Origin: Cupriavidus sp. | GTDB taxonomy: Bacteria; Pseudomonadota; Gammaproteobacteria; Burkholderiales; Burkholderiaceae | Assembly: GCA_031180665.1 (NCBI GenBank) | Contig: JAPSLP010000002.1 | Location: 222,694 to 286,693, forward strand | DNA: 64,000 nucleotides | Direction: 5' to 3' | Shown here: positions 7,808 through 17,131 of the stretch, in pieces | Layout: each line of letters starts with the position of its first letter | Position numbering within the stretch: the first letter of the stretch is position 1 | Program-made: the position numbers and the translations under genes | Notes under the pieces: generated by a model | The model's database searches: none | The model's input: only the letters and a program-made list of their open reading frames with translations | Told to the model about the DNA's origin: nothing

Positions 7808-8578
7808 CTACCCGGTCGCCATGCCGCCGTTGATCGACAGCACCTGCCCGGTGACATAGCCGGCGGCCTCGGAGACCAGATAGGCCACCATCGCCGCCAC
7901 CTCTTCCGGCTGGCCCGCGCGGCCCATCGGCACCAGCTCGCGGATCCGCTCGGGCGGAAAGGCCGGCTGCGCCATCGGCGAATCGACGATGCCCGGGGCC
8001 ACCGCGTTGACCGTGACGCCGCGCGAAGCCATTTCGATCGCCAGCGAACGCGTGGCCGCGATCACGCCCGCCTTAGCTGCAGCATAGTTCACCTGACCGC
8101 GATTGCCGATCAGGCCTGCCACCGATGCGATATTGACGATGCGTCCCCAGCGGGTCCGCATCATCGGCATCAGCAGCGGCTGGGTCACGTTGAAGAAGCC
8201 ATGCAGCGAGACATCGATGACGCGGCGCCATTGCTCGCGGGTCATGCCGACCATCGGCGCGTCGTCGTGGATGCCGGCGTTGTTGACCAGCACCTGCACC
8301 GGGCCCTCGGCGAGGATGCGCTGCAGGGCCTGCTCCGTGGCGCCGGCATCGGTCACGTCGAAGGCGATCGCCTCGGCCTCGCCGCCCGCGGCACGGATGC
8401 GTTCGGCCACCTGCTGCGCCTCGTCCAGGCGCCGGTTGGCATGGACCCAGACGCGGCAGCCGCCGGCGGCCAGGCTCTGGCAGATGGCCTGTCCGAGCGC
8501 GCCGCTGCCGCCGGTGACCAGAGCCAGCTTGCGGGCGGGCGCGGGCGCCGTCCGGGGCGTTCTGGGCGGGTGGGGCAT
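7808..8578 (-). CDS. 3-oxoacyl-ACP reductase (FabG-like SDR)
   Basis: A short-chain dehydrogenase of 256 residues: cofactor motif VTGGSGALGQAI, NNAGIHDD, catalytic Ser/Tyr/Lys (NIASVAGLIGNRGQVNYAAAKAGV) and GIVDSPMAQ. It reduces 3-ketoacyl-ACP to 3-hydroxyacyl-ACP with NADPH, here presumably during polyene elongation. It overlaps the ACP stop codon by one base at 8578, indicating translational coupling. Confidence 0.88.
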   Translation of the reverse strand: MPHPPRTPRTAPAPARKLALVTGGSGALGQAICQSLAAGGCRVWVHANRRLDEAQQVAERIRAAGGEAEAIAFDVTDAGATEQALQRILAEGPVQVLVNNAGIHDDAPMVGMTREQWRRVIDVSLHGFFNVTQPLLMPMMRTRWGRIVNIASVAGLIGNRGQVNYAAAKAGVIAATRSLAIEMASRGVTVNAVAPGIVDSPMAQPAFPPERIRELVPMGRAGQPEEVAAMVAYLVSEAAGYVTGQVLSINGGMATG

Positions 8579-8838
8579 CAGCGGGTACGGTTGGCGGCGG
8601 TGTAGGCCGCCAGGCTGCCCAGCGTGGCGAAAATGGTTTTGTTGTCCGGATTGTCCGAGCGCAACTCGAATCCGTACTTCTTGGAGATCAGGAGTGCAAT
8701 TTCCAGCACGTCGATCGAATCGAGGCCGAAGCCTTCGCCGTACAGCGGCGTATCGGCCGTGACCTGGTCCAGCGTCAGCTCGGTAATGTCCAGTTCGCCG
8801 AGAATCATCCGGGCCAGTTCGATTTCGAGATCGGTCAT
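8578..8838 (-). CDS. Acyl carrier protein of the aryl-polyene-like cluster
   Basis: An 86-residue ACP with the phosphopantetheine attachment motif GLDSIDVLEIALLISKKYGF (Ser about residue 40). The region after it (ELRSDNPDNKTIFATLGSLAAY) resembles the ACP of APE clusters rather than the housekeeping AcpP. It carries the growing polyene chain. It is first in the minus-strand operon ACP-ketoreductase-GT2. Most described APE clusters encode two ACPs; only this one is found here. Confidence 0.87.
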   Translation of the reverse strand: MTDLEIELARMILGELDITELTLDQVTADTPLYGEGFGLDSIDVLEIALLISKKYGFELRSDNPDNKTIFATLGSLAAYTAANRTR

Positions 8839-9134
8839 TGTCGCTAAATGTAAGTTATGTCGTCGCGGCGGCGGCCGGGGCCGGCCCGGGGGTCTTGCAA
8901 AGCCGTGGGGTATACTGCGGCACCGCCTTCGGGCGCAATGCTACCAAGCCCTCCGGGTTCGCTCCACACGGGTGAAATTTGGTAACAACCTCGCCGCCAC
9001 GGCGAGAAACGGAACCCCCACACTTCGGGTCTTCCAGCCATAGTCCCCAAAGATCGATGACCGGATCGCTTCGCCGCCGGCGCGGGAGTGCCAAGCTGCC
9101 TCCCGATGCCAGCCGAAGCGCCGACCGCGCCGCC
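8839..9134. promoter_or_regulatory. Divergent promoter region of the polyene-like cluster
   Basis: These 296 bp separate the minus-strand ACP operon from the plus-strand biosynthetic operon. A TATACT hexamer (8908-8913) is the best -10-like element, but no convincing -35 pair was found. The AMP-ligase frame is open upstream to 8979 with no good ribosome-binding site, so part of this stretch could be coding. No regulator gene is adjacent. Confidence 0.4.
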
Positions 9135-10721
9135 ATGCCAGTGTCCCGCATTCCGCGCCGATCGCGCCCACAGAATTTCGCCGCCCGCCCTGCCGGCGGT
9201 GCCAAGGCGAACCCGTCCGCCGGGACCCTGCCGCTGGTCGCGCATACCCGCGGCGACCAGATCGTCGCCTACCGGGACGGCGCCCCGGTCACCGTGGCGC
9301 GCTTTCTGGCCGACGTGCGCGACGTGGCATCCCGGCTGCCCGCCGGCCGCCACGTCTTCAATATGTGCGCGGACCGCTACCTCTTCACCGTGGGTCTATG
9401 CGCCAGCCTGCTCGCTGACAAGATCAGCCTGCTGCCGCCGGCGCACACCCCGGAGATGGTCCGGGAACTGGCCACGTTCGCGCCCGACACCTTCTGCCTG
9501 CACGACGGTCCCCGCTGCCATTGCAGCGCGGGTGACGCCAGCGGCGCCGGGCTGCCCGGCATGCGCGTGACCCTGCCAGCCGCGTCCGCGGATCGATCCG
9601 ACGAGGCCCTTGCCGTGACGATCCCCCGGATCCCGGCCGATCGCACGCTCGCCTATCTGTTCACTTCGGGCTCGACCGGCCTGCCGATGCCACATCGCAA
9701 GAGCTGGGGCGCGATGGTACGCAATGCGCGCGCGGCAGCGGCCCGGCTGGGCATCGATGGGCTCTGCGGCGCGACGCTGGTCGGCACCGTGCCGGCGCAG
9801 CACATGTACGGGCTCGAATGCACCGTGATGCTCGCGCTGCACGGTGGCGTGGCCCTGAGCGCGGCGCATCCCTTCTACCCCTACGACGTCGCCGCCGCGC
9901 TGGCGGCGGTGCCGTCGCCGCGCGTGCTGGTGGCCTCGCCGGTGCATCTGCGCACCCTGCAGCTCTCTCCGGTCGAGCTGCCGCCGCTGGCGCGGCTGCT
10001 GTCCGCGACCGCGCCGCTGGCGCCGCGGCTGGCGCGTGACATCGAGGCGCGCACCGGCGCGCCGCTGCTGGAAATCTACGGCAGCACCGAGACCGGCCAT
10101 ATCGCCACGCGCCGCACCGCCCACGATGCCGCCTGGCAGCTGCTGCCCGGCGTGGCGCTGCAACTCGAGCGCGCCCCGGGCGACGCCGCACCGGGCGCGC
10201 CCCTTGCCGATGGCGACGACGGCAACGATGGCGACGACGGTCCGGTCTGGCTGGCCAGCGGCGCCCATCTGGCCCAGCCGGTGGCGCTGAACGACGCGAT
10301 CGAATTGCTCGACGCCCATCGCTTCCTGCTGCACGGCCGCAAGGCCGACCTGATCAAGATCGCCGGCAAGCGCACCTCGCTGGCCTATCTGAACCATCAT
10401 CTGAACGCAATTCCGGGCGTGGTCGACGGCGTCTTCCATATGCCGCGCGGCGAGCCCGCCGGCGGGCTGGGCAAGGAGGCGCGCCTGACCGCGCTGGTGG
10501 TTGCGCCGGGTCTGAACGCGGCCGATATCGTGCAGGCGCTGCGCGCGCGCATCGATCCGGTGTTCCTGCCACGGCGCGTGTTCTTCGTCGACACGCTGCC
10601 GCGCAACGCCACCGGCAAGCTGCCGCGCGACCTGCTCGAGCCACTGGTGGCGCGGCTGCAAGGCGGCCAGCCGGCTCGCCAGGGCGATCGTGCCCCCACC
10701 ACCGTGCTCGGATCGGCATGA
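9135..10721 (+). CDS. AMP-dependent acyl/aryl-CoA(ACP) synthetase, polyene starter-unit ligase
   Basis: An ANL-superfamily adenylating enzyme: P-loop-like core LAYLFTSGSTGLPMPHRKSW, the A5 motif EIYGSTETGHIATR, GRKADLIKIAGKR, and the C-terminal catalytic Lys motif LPRNATGKLPRDLL. The N-terminal domain is short (about 520 residues in all), as in aryl-polyene AMP-ligases, which load an aromatic acid such as 4-hydroxybenzoate onto the ACP. The start is uncertain: ATG at 9135 gives a compact N-terminus, 9057 and 8979 are longer alternatives. Its stop overlaps the next gene by 4 bp. Confidence 0.84.
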   Translation: MPVSRIPRRSRPQNFAARPAGGAKANPSAGTLPLVAHTRGDQIVAYRDGAPVTVARFLADVRDVASRLPAGRHVFNMCADRYLFTVGLCASLLADKISLLPPAHTPEMVRELATFAPDTFCLHDGPRCHCSAGDASGAGLPGMRVTLPAASADRSDEALAVTIPRIPADRTLAYLFTSGSTGLPMPHRKSWGAMVRNARAAAARLGIDGLCGATLVGTVPAQHMYGLECTVMLALHGGVALSAAHPFYPYDVAAALAAVPSPRVLVASPVHLRTLQLSPVELPPLARLLSATAPLAPRLARDIEARTGAPLLEIYGSTETGHIATRRTAHDAAWQLLPGVALQLERAPGDAAPGAPLADGDDGNDGDDGPVWLASGAHLAQPVALNDAIELLDAHRFLLHGRKADLIKIAGKRTSLAYLNHHLNAIPGVVDGVFHMPRGEPAGGLGKEARLTALVVAPGLNAADIVQALRARIDPVFLPRRVFFVDTLPRNATGKLPRDLLEPLVARLQGGQPARQGDRAPTTVLGSA

Positions 10722-11092
10722 ACAGCGCCGGCGTCTTCACCATCGAGGCCGGCCACCCGGCGCTGCCGGGGCACTTCCCCGGCCAGCCGATCGTGCCCGG
10801 CGTGGTGCTGCTCGACCATGCGGTGCTGCGCATCGCCGCCGCACTGGGGCGCGCGGCCCAGCCCTCTCGCCTTGCCTCGGTGAAGTTCCTGGCGACGGTG
10901 GCGCCGAACGAGCCGGTCGCGGTCCGCTATGCCAGCGTCGCTCAGGACCAGGCCGGCGACCAGGCCAGCGACATCGCCGCCGGCAACGCCGATCACACCG
11001 TCCGCTTCGAGCTCGAAGGCGCGGGCCGCACCGTCGCCAGCGGCATGCTGACGCTGCCGGGCCTGGCCGGGCCGACCGACGCGGCGGTATGA
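10718..11092 (+). CDS. FabZ/FabA-like hotdog dehydratase
   Basis: A 124-residue hotdog protein with the catalytic-His motif ALPGHFPGQPIVPGVVLLDHAV, matching the GHFPxxPxxPGV pattern of 3-hydroxyacyl-ACP dehydratases. It would dehydrate 3-hydroxyacyl-ACP to the 2-enoyl form, making the conjugated double bonds. It overlaps both neighbours by 4 bp (ATGA). The middle section (about residues 73-90) is unusually rich in Asp/Gln/Ala. Confidence 0.82.
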   Translation: MNSAGVFTIEAGHPALPGHFPGQPIVPGVVLLDHAVLRIAAALGRAAQPSRLASVKFLATVAPNEPVAVRYASVAQDQAGDQASDIAAGNADHTVRFELEGAGRTVASGMLTLPGLAGPTDAAV

Positions 11093-12042
11093 CGGCACCG
11101 GACAAGAGCCACGCGGCGCCGGCCGACGACTGGAGCAGCCAGCCCGAGCGCAGCCATTTGCGCCTGCTGCGCGCGATGCGCTGGCTGTCGCTGCGTCTGG
11201 GGCGGCGCGCCAGCCGCACGCTGCTGTGGCCGGTGGTCGCGGTCTATCTGCTGATCTCGCCGGGCGCGCGCCGCACGTCGCGCCAGTACCTGTCGCGCGC
11301 CCTCGGACGCCCGGCTGGCCTGGCCGACGTGATGCGCCAGGGCTTCGCCTTCGCCTCGACCATCCACGACCGCGTCTATCTGCTGAACGGCCGCCTGGAC
11401 CTGTTCGATATCCGCGTCCACGGCGAACCGGCGATGCAGCAGGCCATCGCGCGCGGCGACGGCGCCTTTCTGTTCGGCGCCCATCTCGGCAGCTTCGAGG
11501 CGGTGCGCGCCGTCGGCCTGCGCTATCCGGCATTGCAGCTGGCCGTGATGATGTACCAGGACAATGCCAGCCGCCTCAACGAGGTGCTGGCGGCGATCAA
11601 TCCCGCGGTGCGGCAGGACGTGATCGCGCTGGGCCGGCTCGACGCGATGCTGCAGGCGCGCGACTATCTGGAGCGCGGCTACCTGCTCGGCCTGCTGGCC
11701 GACCGCACGCTGACCCGGCTCGCCACCGATCCGCCGCGGCACTGCGAATTCCTGGGCGCGCCGGCGCCCTTCGCCACCGGGCCGCTGCGGATGGCGGCGA
11801 TGCTGCGCCGGCCGGTACTGTTCATGACCGGCCTGTATCGCGGCGGCAACCGCTACGACATCCATTTCGACACGATTGCCGACTTCTCGGCGACGCCGGC
11901 CGCCGAGCGCGAGGCCGCCATCGAGGCCGCGCTGCGCCGCTATGTCGAACTGCTGGAGCGGCATTGCCGGGCGGCGCCGTACAACTGGTTCAACTTCTAC
12001 GATTTCTGGCAGGCGCCGGCGCGCACGCCTGCAAACACATGA
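11089..12042 (+). CDS. LpxL/HtrB-like acyltransferase
   Basis: A 317-residue membrane-associated acyltransferase. It shows the H-x4-E motif as FLFGAHLGSFEAVRAVGLR and downstream GYLLGLLADRTL and FATGPLRMAAML blocks, as in lysophospholipid/lipid A acyltransferases. A hydrophobic segment near residues 45-60 (LLWPVVAVYLLISPGA) anchors it to the inner membrane. In APE clusters the homologue is thought to move the polyene acyl chain to a lipid anchor. Start ATG at 11089 overlaps the previous stop by 4 bp. Confidence 0.83.
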   Translation: MTAPDKSHAAPADDWSSQPERSHLRLLRAMRWLSLRLGRRASRTLLWPVVAVYLLISPGARRTSRQYLSRALGRPAGLADVMRQGFAFASTIHDRVYLLNGRLDLFDIRVHGEPAMQQAIARGDGAFLFGAHLGSFEAVRAVGLRYPALQLAVMMYQDNASRLNEVLAAINPAVRQDVIALGRLDAMLQARDYLERGYLLGLLADRTLTRLATDPPRHCEFLGAPAPFATGPLRMAAMLRRPVLFMTGLYRGGNRYDIHFDTIADFSATPAAEREAAIEAALRRYVELLERHCRAAPYNWFNFYDFWQAPARTPANT

Positions 12043-12716
12043 TGCCGATCACCAGCAAAGTCGAACGCCTTCGCTTGCCTGTCCTGCGTCTCGCCCTTCG
12101 TGCGAGCGCGGCGTGCTGCCTGGCCCTGGCCTGCCTGTTGCCGCTGGCCGGCACCGCGGCCGCCGCCACCGCGTCCGCCGTGCCGGCCCCCGCCCGGGCC
12201 GACGCGGCCTGGAGCGTGGACCGGCTGATGGCGACGCTGGCGCGGCAGCCAGCGGGCAGCGCGCGCTTCGTTGAGAAGAAGTACATGGCAATGCTGGAGC
12301 GCCCGCTTGAATCGAGCGGCGAACTGCGCTTCGTCGCGCCCGACCGCCTGGAGAAGCGCACGCTGGCGCCCAAGCCCGAGACGCTGCTGGTGCAGGGCGA
12401 CATGCTGACGGTCGAGCGGGCGGGCCGCAAGACCACGATTCCGCTCGGCAACCATCCGGAGCTCGCCGGCTTCATCGAAAGCCTGCGCGGCACGCTGGCC
12501 GGCAACCGGCAGGCGCTGGAGCAGTATTACCGGCTCGCGCTGGAGGGCACCGCCAGACGGTGGACGCTGACACTGACGCCGTCCGACAGCCGCATGGCCG
12601 CGGCCATTGCCAACATCCGCATCGACGGCGCCGGCGAGCGGCTCGAACGCGTCGAGATCCGCCAGGCCGACGGCGACCGCTCGGTGATGACCATCGTGCC
12701 GACCGGCGCCCGATGA
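12039..12716 (+). CDS. LolA-like periplasmic carrier protein
   Basis: A 225-residue protein with a signal peptide (LALRASAACCLALACLLPLAGTAAAA). The mature domain resembles LolA/LolB-type outer-membrane lipoprotein carriers: ARFVEKKYMAMLERPLESSGELRFVAPDRLEKRTLAPKP, split by a PETLLVQGDMLTVER strand. It probably binds a lipidic cluster product or intermediate in the periplasm. ATGs at 12039 and 12042 are both possible. It overlaps the acyltransferase stop, and the exporter start overlaps its own stop. Confidence 0.78.
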   Translation: MMPITSKVERLRLPVLRLALRASAACCLALACLLPLAGTAAAATASAVPAPARADAAWSVDRLMATLARQPAGSARFVEKKYMAMLERPLESSGELRFVAPDRLEKRTLAPKPETLLVQGDMLTVERAGRKTTIPLGNHPELAGFIESLRGTLAGNRQALEQYYRLALEGTARRWTLTLTPSDSRMAAAIANIRIDGAGERLERVEIRQADGDRSVMTIVPTGAR

Positions 12717-15325
12717 GCGCAGCGGGCCAGCGCTTGTCCCCAAGGACCCTGCCGGCGCGGCTGGCGGTAGCCATCTGGCTGGCCTTCGTGCTGGCCTGCG
12801 TCACCATCGCCGCGCGCACCACGTTCACCGCCGACCTGTCGGCCTTCCTGCCGCGCGCGCCTAGCGCCGAACAGCAACTGCTGGTCGATCAGCTGCGCGA
12901 TGGCCTGGTCTCGCGGCTGCTGCTGATCGGCATCGAAGGGGGCGGCATGCACGACGGCACACAGGACGGCGCTCGCCGCGCCGCGCTGTCCAAGGTGGTG
13001 GCCGGCAAGCTGCGCGGCGATCCGCGCTTTGCCGCGATCGACAACGGCGAGCCGGTCAACCGCGAGCGCGACCAGCGCTATCTGTATGCGCACCGCTATC
13101 TGCTCAGTCCCGCCGTCACGCCCGAGCGCTTCACCGAAGCTGGCTTGCGCGCCGCGATCGGCGACACCATCGACCTGCTCGGCTCGTCCGCCGGGCTGAT
13201 GATCAAGCCGCTGCTGCCGCGCGATCCGACCGGCGAGATCGCAACCCTGCTGGCCGATCTCGATCCCAGCCACGGCGCGGCGATGCGCGACGGCGTCTGG
13301 GCCTCGCGCGACGGCCGCCGCGCGGTGCTGCTGGCGCAGACCGCCGCGCCGGGCTCGGACCTGGACGCGCAGGCGCAGGCGATGGCGGCGATCCGCGCAG
13401 CGTTTGCCGCGGCGGTATCCGAGTCCGGGGCCAAGGCCGGCGAGTTCCGCCTGGTGATGTCCGGCCCGGGTGCGATCGGCGTGCAGACGCGCGACACCAT
13501 CCGCGCCGAGGTCGAGCGGCTCTCGACCATCGGCATCGCGGTGATCGTCGCGCTGCTGTGGTTCGTCTACCGCTCGCCGACCGCGCTGGCGCTCGGCCTG
13601 GTGCCGGTGCTGTCCGGCGTGCTGGCGGGCATCGCCGCGGTCAGCCTGGGCTTCGGCATGGTCCATGGCCTGACGCTCGGGTTCGGCACCACGCTGATCG
13701 GCGAGTCGGTCGACTATGCGATCTATTTGTTCGCGCAGACCGCACAGGACCGGGATGACGATGCGCCGACTGATACGACTGCCGCGGCGGCTGCACGCGA
13801 GCGCTGGACGCGCGCCTTCTGGCCCACGGTGCGCCTCGGCGTGCTGACCTCGGTCTGCGGCTTCGCCTCGCTGCTGCTGTCGGGCTTTCCGGGCCTGGCG
13901 CAGCTCGGCCTGTTCTCGATCGCTGGCCTGGCCACCGCGGCGCTGGTCACGCGCTTCGTGCTGCCGCGGCTGATCCCGGCGCGCTGGCGCATGCGCGACC
14001 TGCGCCCGCTCGGCAACCGGCTGGCCCGCATCGCAACCCGGGCGCCGCGCCTGCGTTGGCCGGCGCTGGCACTGGTGCTGGCCGCCGTGCTGGCGCTGGC
14101 CTGGCTCGTCGCCGTGCAGCGCACGCCGTTGTGGAGCCAGGAACTGACGTCGCTGAGCCCGGTGCCCGCCGACGCGCAGGCGCTCGATGCGGGCCTGCGC
14201 GCCGATCTCGGCGCCCCGGACGTGCGCTACCTGATCACCGTGTCCGCGTCCACCGAACAGGGCGCGCTGCAAGGCGCCGAGCGTGTCGGTGCGCAATTGG
14301 CGCCGCTGGTCGCACAAGGCGTGATCGGCGGCTTCGACAGTCCGGCGCGCTTCCTGCCGAGCGAGGTCACGCAGCGCGCGCGGCAGGCCGCGCTGCCGCC
14401 GCGCGACGAACTGGCTGGACGGCTGCAGGCCGCGGTGGCGGAGCTGCCGGTCAAGCCGGCGCTGTTCGCGCCCTTCCTCGACGAGGTCGCACGCGTGCGG
14501 GAGATGCCGCCGCTGACGCGGGCCGATCTGCGCGGCACGTCGATGGCGCTGGCGGTCGATGCGCTGCTGGCCGAGCGCGACGGCCGCTGGACCGCGACGC
14601 TGCCGCTGCGCGCGCCGGCGCAGGCCCGTCCCGCCGACGCCGATGCGCACGCCAATGCAGAGGCACAGTCGGCGGCGCGCCAGGAATCGGCCGCTGTCAT
14701 GGTGCCCACGGCCATCCGCGCGGCGATCGCCAGGGCCGGCGTCGCCGATGCGCTGTTCGTCGACCTGAAGGGCGAATCGGACCGGCTCTACGCCGGCTAT
14801 CTGCGCGAGGCGCTGCAGTTGTCGCTGGGCGGGGCCGCCGCCATCGCCATCCTGTTGCTGGTGGCGCTGCGTTCGCCGCGCCGCGTGCTGGCCACCTTGC
14901 TGCCGCTGGCAGCCGCCGCGCTGGTCGTGATCGCGGCGCTGGCGCTCGCCGGCAAGACGCTATCGCTGCTGCATCTGGTCGGCATGCTGCTGCTGGTCGC
15001 GGTGGGCTCGAACTACGCGCTGTTCTTCAACGGGGCAGCAGGGGCAGCGGGGGCAGCGGGGTCGGCCGGGACCGCCGGAACGAACGAGCCGGCAGCGATT
15101 GCGCCGCGCACGCTGGTCTCGCTGCTGCTGGCCAACCTCACCACGGTCGCGGCGTTCGGTCTGCTAGGCTTATCACATCTGCCGCTGTTGCAGGCCTTCG
15201 GCCAGACGGTCGGTCCGGGCGCGGTGCTGGCGCTGCTGTTCTCGGCGGTGTTCGCGCCGGCGGCCATGCTGGGCGCCACGCCCCGCCCGACCGCGGCCGG
15301 TCACGATCAGGAGGCAAGACCATGA
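12713..15325 (+). CDS. MMPL/RND-family exporter
   Basis: An 870-residue transporter with the duplicated RND layout. There is one N-terminal membrane helix, a large periplasmic loop (about residues 40-260), five helices around 265-460 containing the MMPL signature GFGTTLIGESVDYAIYLFAQ, then a second periplasmic loop and helix bundle from about 700. The final bundle has LLHLVGMLLLVAVGSNYALF. It would move the polyene or its lipid conjugate out of the inner membrane, working with the LolA-like protein encoded just before it. The loop at residues 780-800 is an Ala/Gly/Thr repeat. ATGA overlaps occur on both sides. Confidence 0.86.
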   Translation: MSAAGQRLSPRTLPARLAVAIWLAFVLACVTIAARTTFTADLSAFLPRAPSAEQQLLVDQLRDGLVSRLLLIGIEGGGMHDGTQDGARRAALSKVVAGKLRGDPRFAAIDNGEPVNRERDQRYLYAHRYLLSPAVTPERFTEAGLRAAIGDTIDLLGSSAGLMIKPLLPRDPTGEIATLLADLDPSHGAAMRDGVWASRDGRRAVLLAQTAAPGSDLDAQAQAMAAIRAAFAAAVSESGAKAGEFRLVMSGPGAIGVQTRDTIRAEVERLSTIGIAVIVALLWFVYRSPTALALGLVPVLSGVLAGIAAVSLGFGMVHGLTLGFGTTLIGESVDYAIYLFAQTAQDRDDDAPTDTTAAAAARERWTRAFWPTVRLGVLTSVCGFASLLLSGFPGLAQLGLFSIAGLATAALVTRFVLPRLIPARWRMRDLRPLGNRLARIATRAPRLRWPALALVLAAVLALAWLVAVQRTPLWSQELTSLSPVPADAQALDAGLRADLGAPDVRYLITVSASTEQGALQGAERVGAQLAPLVAQGVIGGFDSPARFLPSEVTQRARQAALPPRDELAGRLQAAVAELPVKPALFAPFLDEVARVREMPPLTRADLRGTSMALAVDALLAERDGRWTATLPLRAPAQARPADADAHANAEAQSAARQESAAVMVPTAIRAAIARAGVADALFVDLKGESDRLYAGYLREALQLSLGGAAAIAILLLVALRSPRRVLATLLPLAAAALVVIAALALAGKTLSLLHLVGMLLLVAVGSNYALFFNGAAGAAGAAGSAGTAGTNEPAAIAPRTLVSLLLANLTTVAAFGLLGLSHLPLLQAFGQTVGPGAVLALLFSAVFAPAAMLGATPRPTAAGHDQEARP

Positions 15326-16176
15326 CGCGCATGCGCAATTCCTATCCCGGGCCGCACTCGAGCGCCGCGCCGGGCACGGTCCGCAGCTGGCGGCCGTCGG
15401 CGCTGATCGGCGGCGCGGCCGCGGTCCATCTGGGCGCGGTGGCCGCGGTACTGGCGCAGCCGGCGACGCTGCCCTGGGCAGCCGGCTCGGTAGTGGCGGC
15501 CAATCTGCTGCTGGCCGGCGCCGGGCTGTGGCCGCGCAGCACGCTGCTGGGGCCGAACCTGCTGCGGCTGCCGCCCAGCGCCGGCCACAGCATCGCGCTG
15601 ACCTTCGACGACGGCCCCAATCCCGAGGTCACGCCGGCCGTGCTCGACCTGCTCGATGCGCACGGCGCCCGCGCCACCTTCTTCTGCATCGGCGAACGCG
15701 CCCTGCGCCATCCCGACCTGGTGGCCGACATCGTGCGCCGCGGCCACGCCATCGAGAACCATACCCAGCACCACTGGCTGCACTTCTCGACGTTCGGCCC
15801 GGGCCGCATCACGCGCGAGGTGGGGGAAGCGCAGCGTTTGCTGACCGAACTGACCGGGCAGGTGCCGCGCTTCTTCCGCGCGCCCGCCGGCCTGCGCAAT
15901 CCGCTGCTGGAGCCGGCGCTGTGCCGGCATGGGCTGCGGCTCGCCAGCTGGACGCGGCGCGGCTTCGATACCTTCCGCGGCGGCGACCCCGACAAGGTCC
16001 AGGCGCGGCTGCTGAAGGACCTGGCCGCGCGCGACATCCTGCTGATGCATGACGGCAACCCGGGCACCGACCGCGCCGGCACGCCGATGATCCTGGTGGT
16101 GCTGCCGCGGGTGCTGCGCGCCATCGACGAGGCGGGGCTGCGCTACGTGACGCTGCGCGAGGCGGTGCCGGCATGA
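15322..16176 (+). CDS. Polysaccharide deacetylase (NodB domain) with N-terminal membrane anchor
   Basis: Two hydrophobic segments occupy about residues 28-70. They are followed by a carbohydrate-esterase-4 domain with TFDDGPNPEVTPAVLDLL (metal Asp), the metal-binding His motif ENHTQHHW, RAPAGLRNPLLE and the terminal LLMHDGNPG motif. It removes N-acetyl groups from a glycan or glycolipid in metal-dependent fashion. Its place inside the polyene-like operon, with a GT2 gene in the divergent arm, suggests it trims a GlcNAc-type head group; this is inference. Confidence 0.84.
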   Translation: MTRMRNSYPGPHSSAAPGTVRSWRPSALIGGAAAVHLGAVAAVLAQPATLPWAAGSVVAANLLLAGAGLWPRSTLLGPNLLRLPPSAGHSIALTFDDGPNPEVTPAVLDLLDAHGARATFFCIGERALRHPDLVADIVRRGHAIENHTQHHWLHFSTFGPGRITREVGEAQRLLTELTGQVPRFFRAPAGLRNPLLEPALCRHGLRLASWTRRGFDTFRGGDPDKVQARLLKDLAARDILLMHDGNPGTDRAGTPMILVVLPRVLRAIDEAGLRYVTLREAVPA

Positions 16177-17006
16177 CGCGGTGGACCGATGCCGCGGGCC
16201 CGGCCGGCGAGGCGCTGATCGCGCAGGCCAGCGCCCGCTACCGCGCGGCCGACCCTTTCGCCGTCCATTTCGCCCGCTTCAAGCTGCGCAACGATCCGGT
16301 CTTCGCGATCGCGCTGGCCCAGGGCCTGATCCCGGACGGCGCGCGCATTCTCGATATCGGCTGCGGCCAGGGCCTGCTGGCGAGCTGGCTGCTGGCGGCG
16401 CAGCAATGCCATCGCCAGAGCTGGCCGCAGGGCTGGCCGGCGCCGCCGGTGCCGCGCGCCTACTTCGGCATCGAACTGACGCCGGCCGACGCCGAACGCG
16501 CCCGCGCGGCGCTGGCGCAGCCCGGTCCGTGGCCCGCCGAAATCCGCCAGGCCGATGCCCGCGCGGCGGTGACCGAGGTCGCCGCGGCATGCGACCTGGT
16601 GGTGCTGCTCGACGTGCTGCATTACATCGACCGCCCCGCACAGGAGGCGCTGCTGCGCGACGCGCTGCGCTGCCTGGCGCCGGGAGGCCGGCTGCTGATG
16701 CGCGTGGGCGACGCCAGTGCGGGCTGGCGCGCCCGCTACAGCCGCGCGGTCGACCGCGTGGTGCAGTGGCTGCGCGCGGGCCGCACCAGCCCGCTGACGT
16801 GCCGGCCCGCCGACGAGTGGCGCGCGCTGATGCGCGGCATGGGCATGACGCTGCGCGAGGTGCCGCTGCCGCGCGATGCGCATGGTGCCAATGTGCTGAT
16901 GGTCGGCACGCTGGATACGCCCGATGCGCTGGAGACGGTGGACAGGCAGGCCCCCCAGGCCGGGCACGGCACCGTCGCCTGCGCCGGCGCACTGGAGCCG
17001 CTTTGA
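16173..17006 (+). CDS. SAM-dependent class I methyltransferase
   Basis: A 277-residue methyltransferase with motif I ARILDIGCGQGLLASWLL near residue 57 and the post-motif LVVLLDVLHYIDRPAQEALLRDALRCLAPGGRLLMRVGD. The N-terminus (YRAADPFAVHFARFKLRNDPVFAIAL) is typical of the methyltransferase in aryl-polyene clusters, which modifies the aromatic ring or its hydroxyl group. It overlaps the deacetylase stop by 4 bp. The C-terminal 25 residues after LMVGTL are low-complexity. Confidence 0.82.
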   Translation: MTRWTDAAGPAGEALIAQASARYRAADPFAVHFARFKLRNDPVFAIALAQGLIPDGARILDIGCGQGLLASWLLAAQQCHRQSWPQGWPAPPVPRAYFGIELTPADAERARAALAQPGPWPAEIRQADARAAVTEVAAACDLVVLLDVLHYIDRPAQEALLRDALRCLAPGGRLLMRVGDASAGWRARYSRAVDRVVQWLRAGRTSPLTCRPADEWRALMRGMGMTLREVPLPRDAHGANVLMVGTLDTPDALETVDRQAPQAGHGTVACAGALEPL

Positions 17007-17131
17007 TACAATCGCGCCGCCCATCGGTGCCCGCCGCCGACCGCAACGCCGGCGCCGCCGGCGACCCCGGCCATGACGGCGCCAGCCCGCGCCGCGCCGC
17101 CTCGCACTCCGATCGTCCGCCGTCCCCGTCC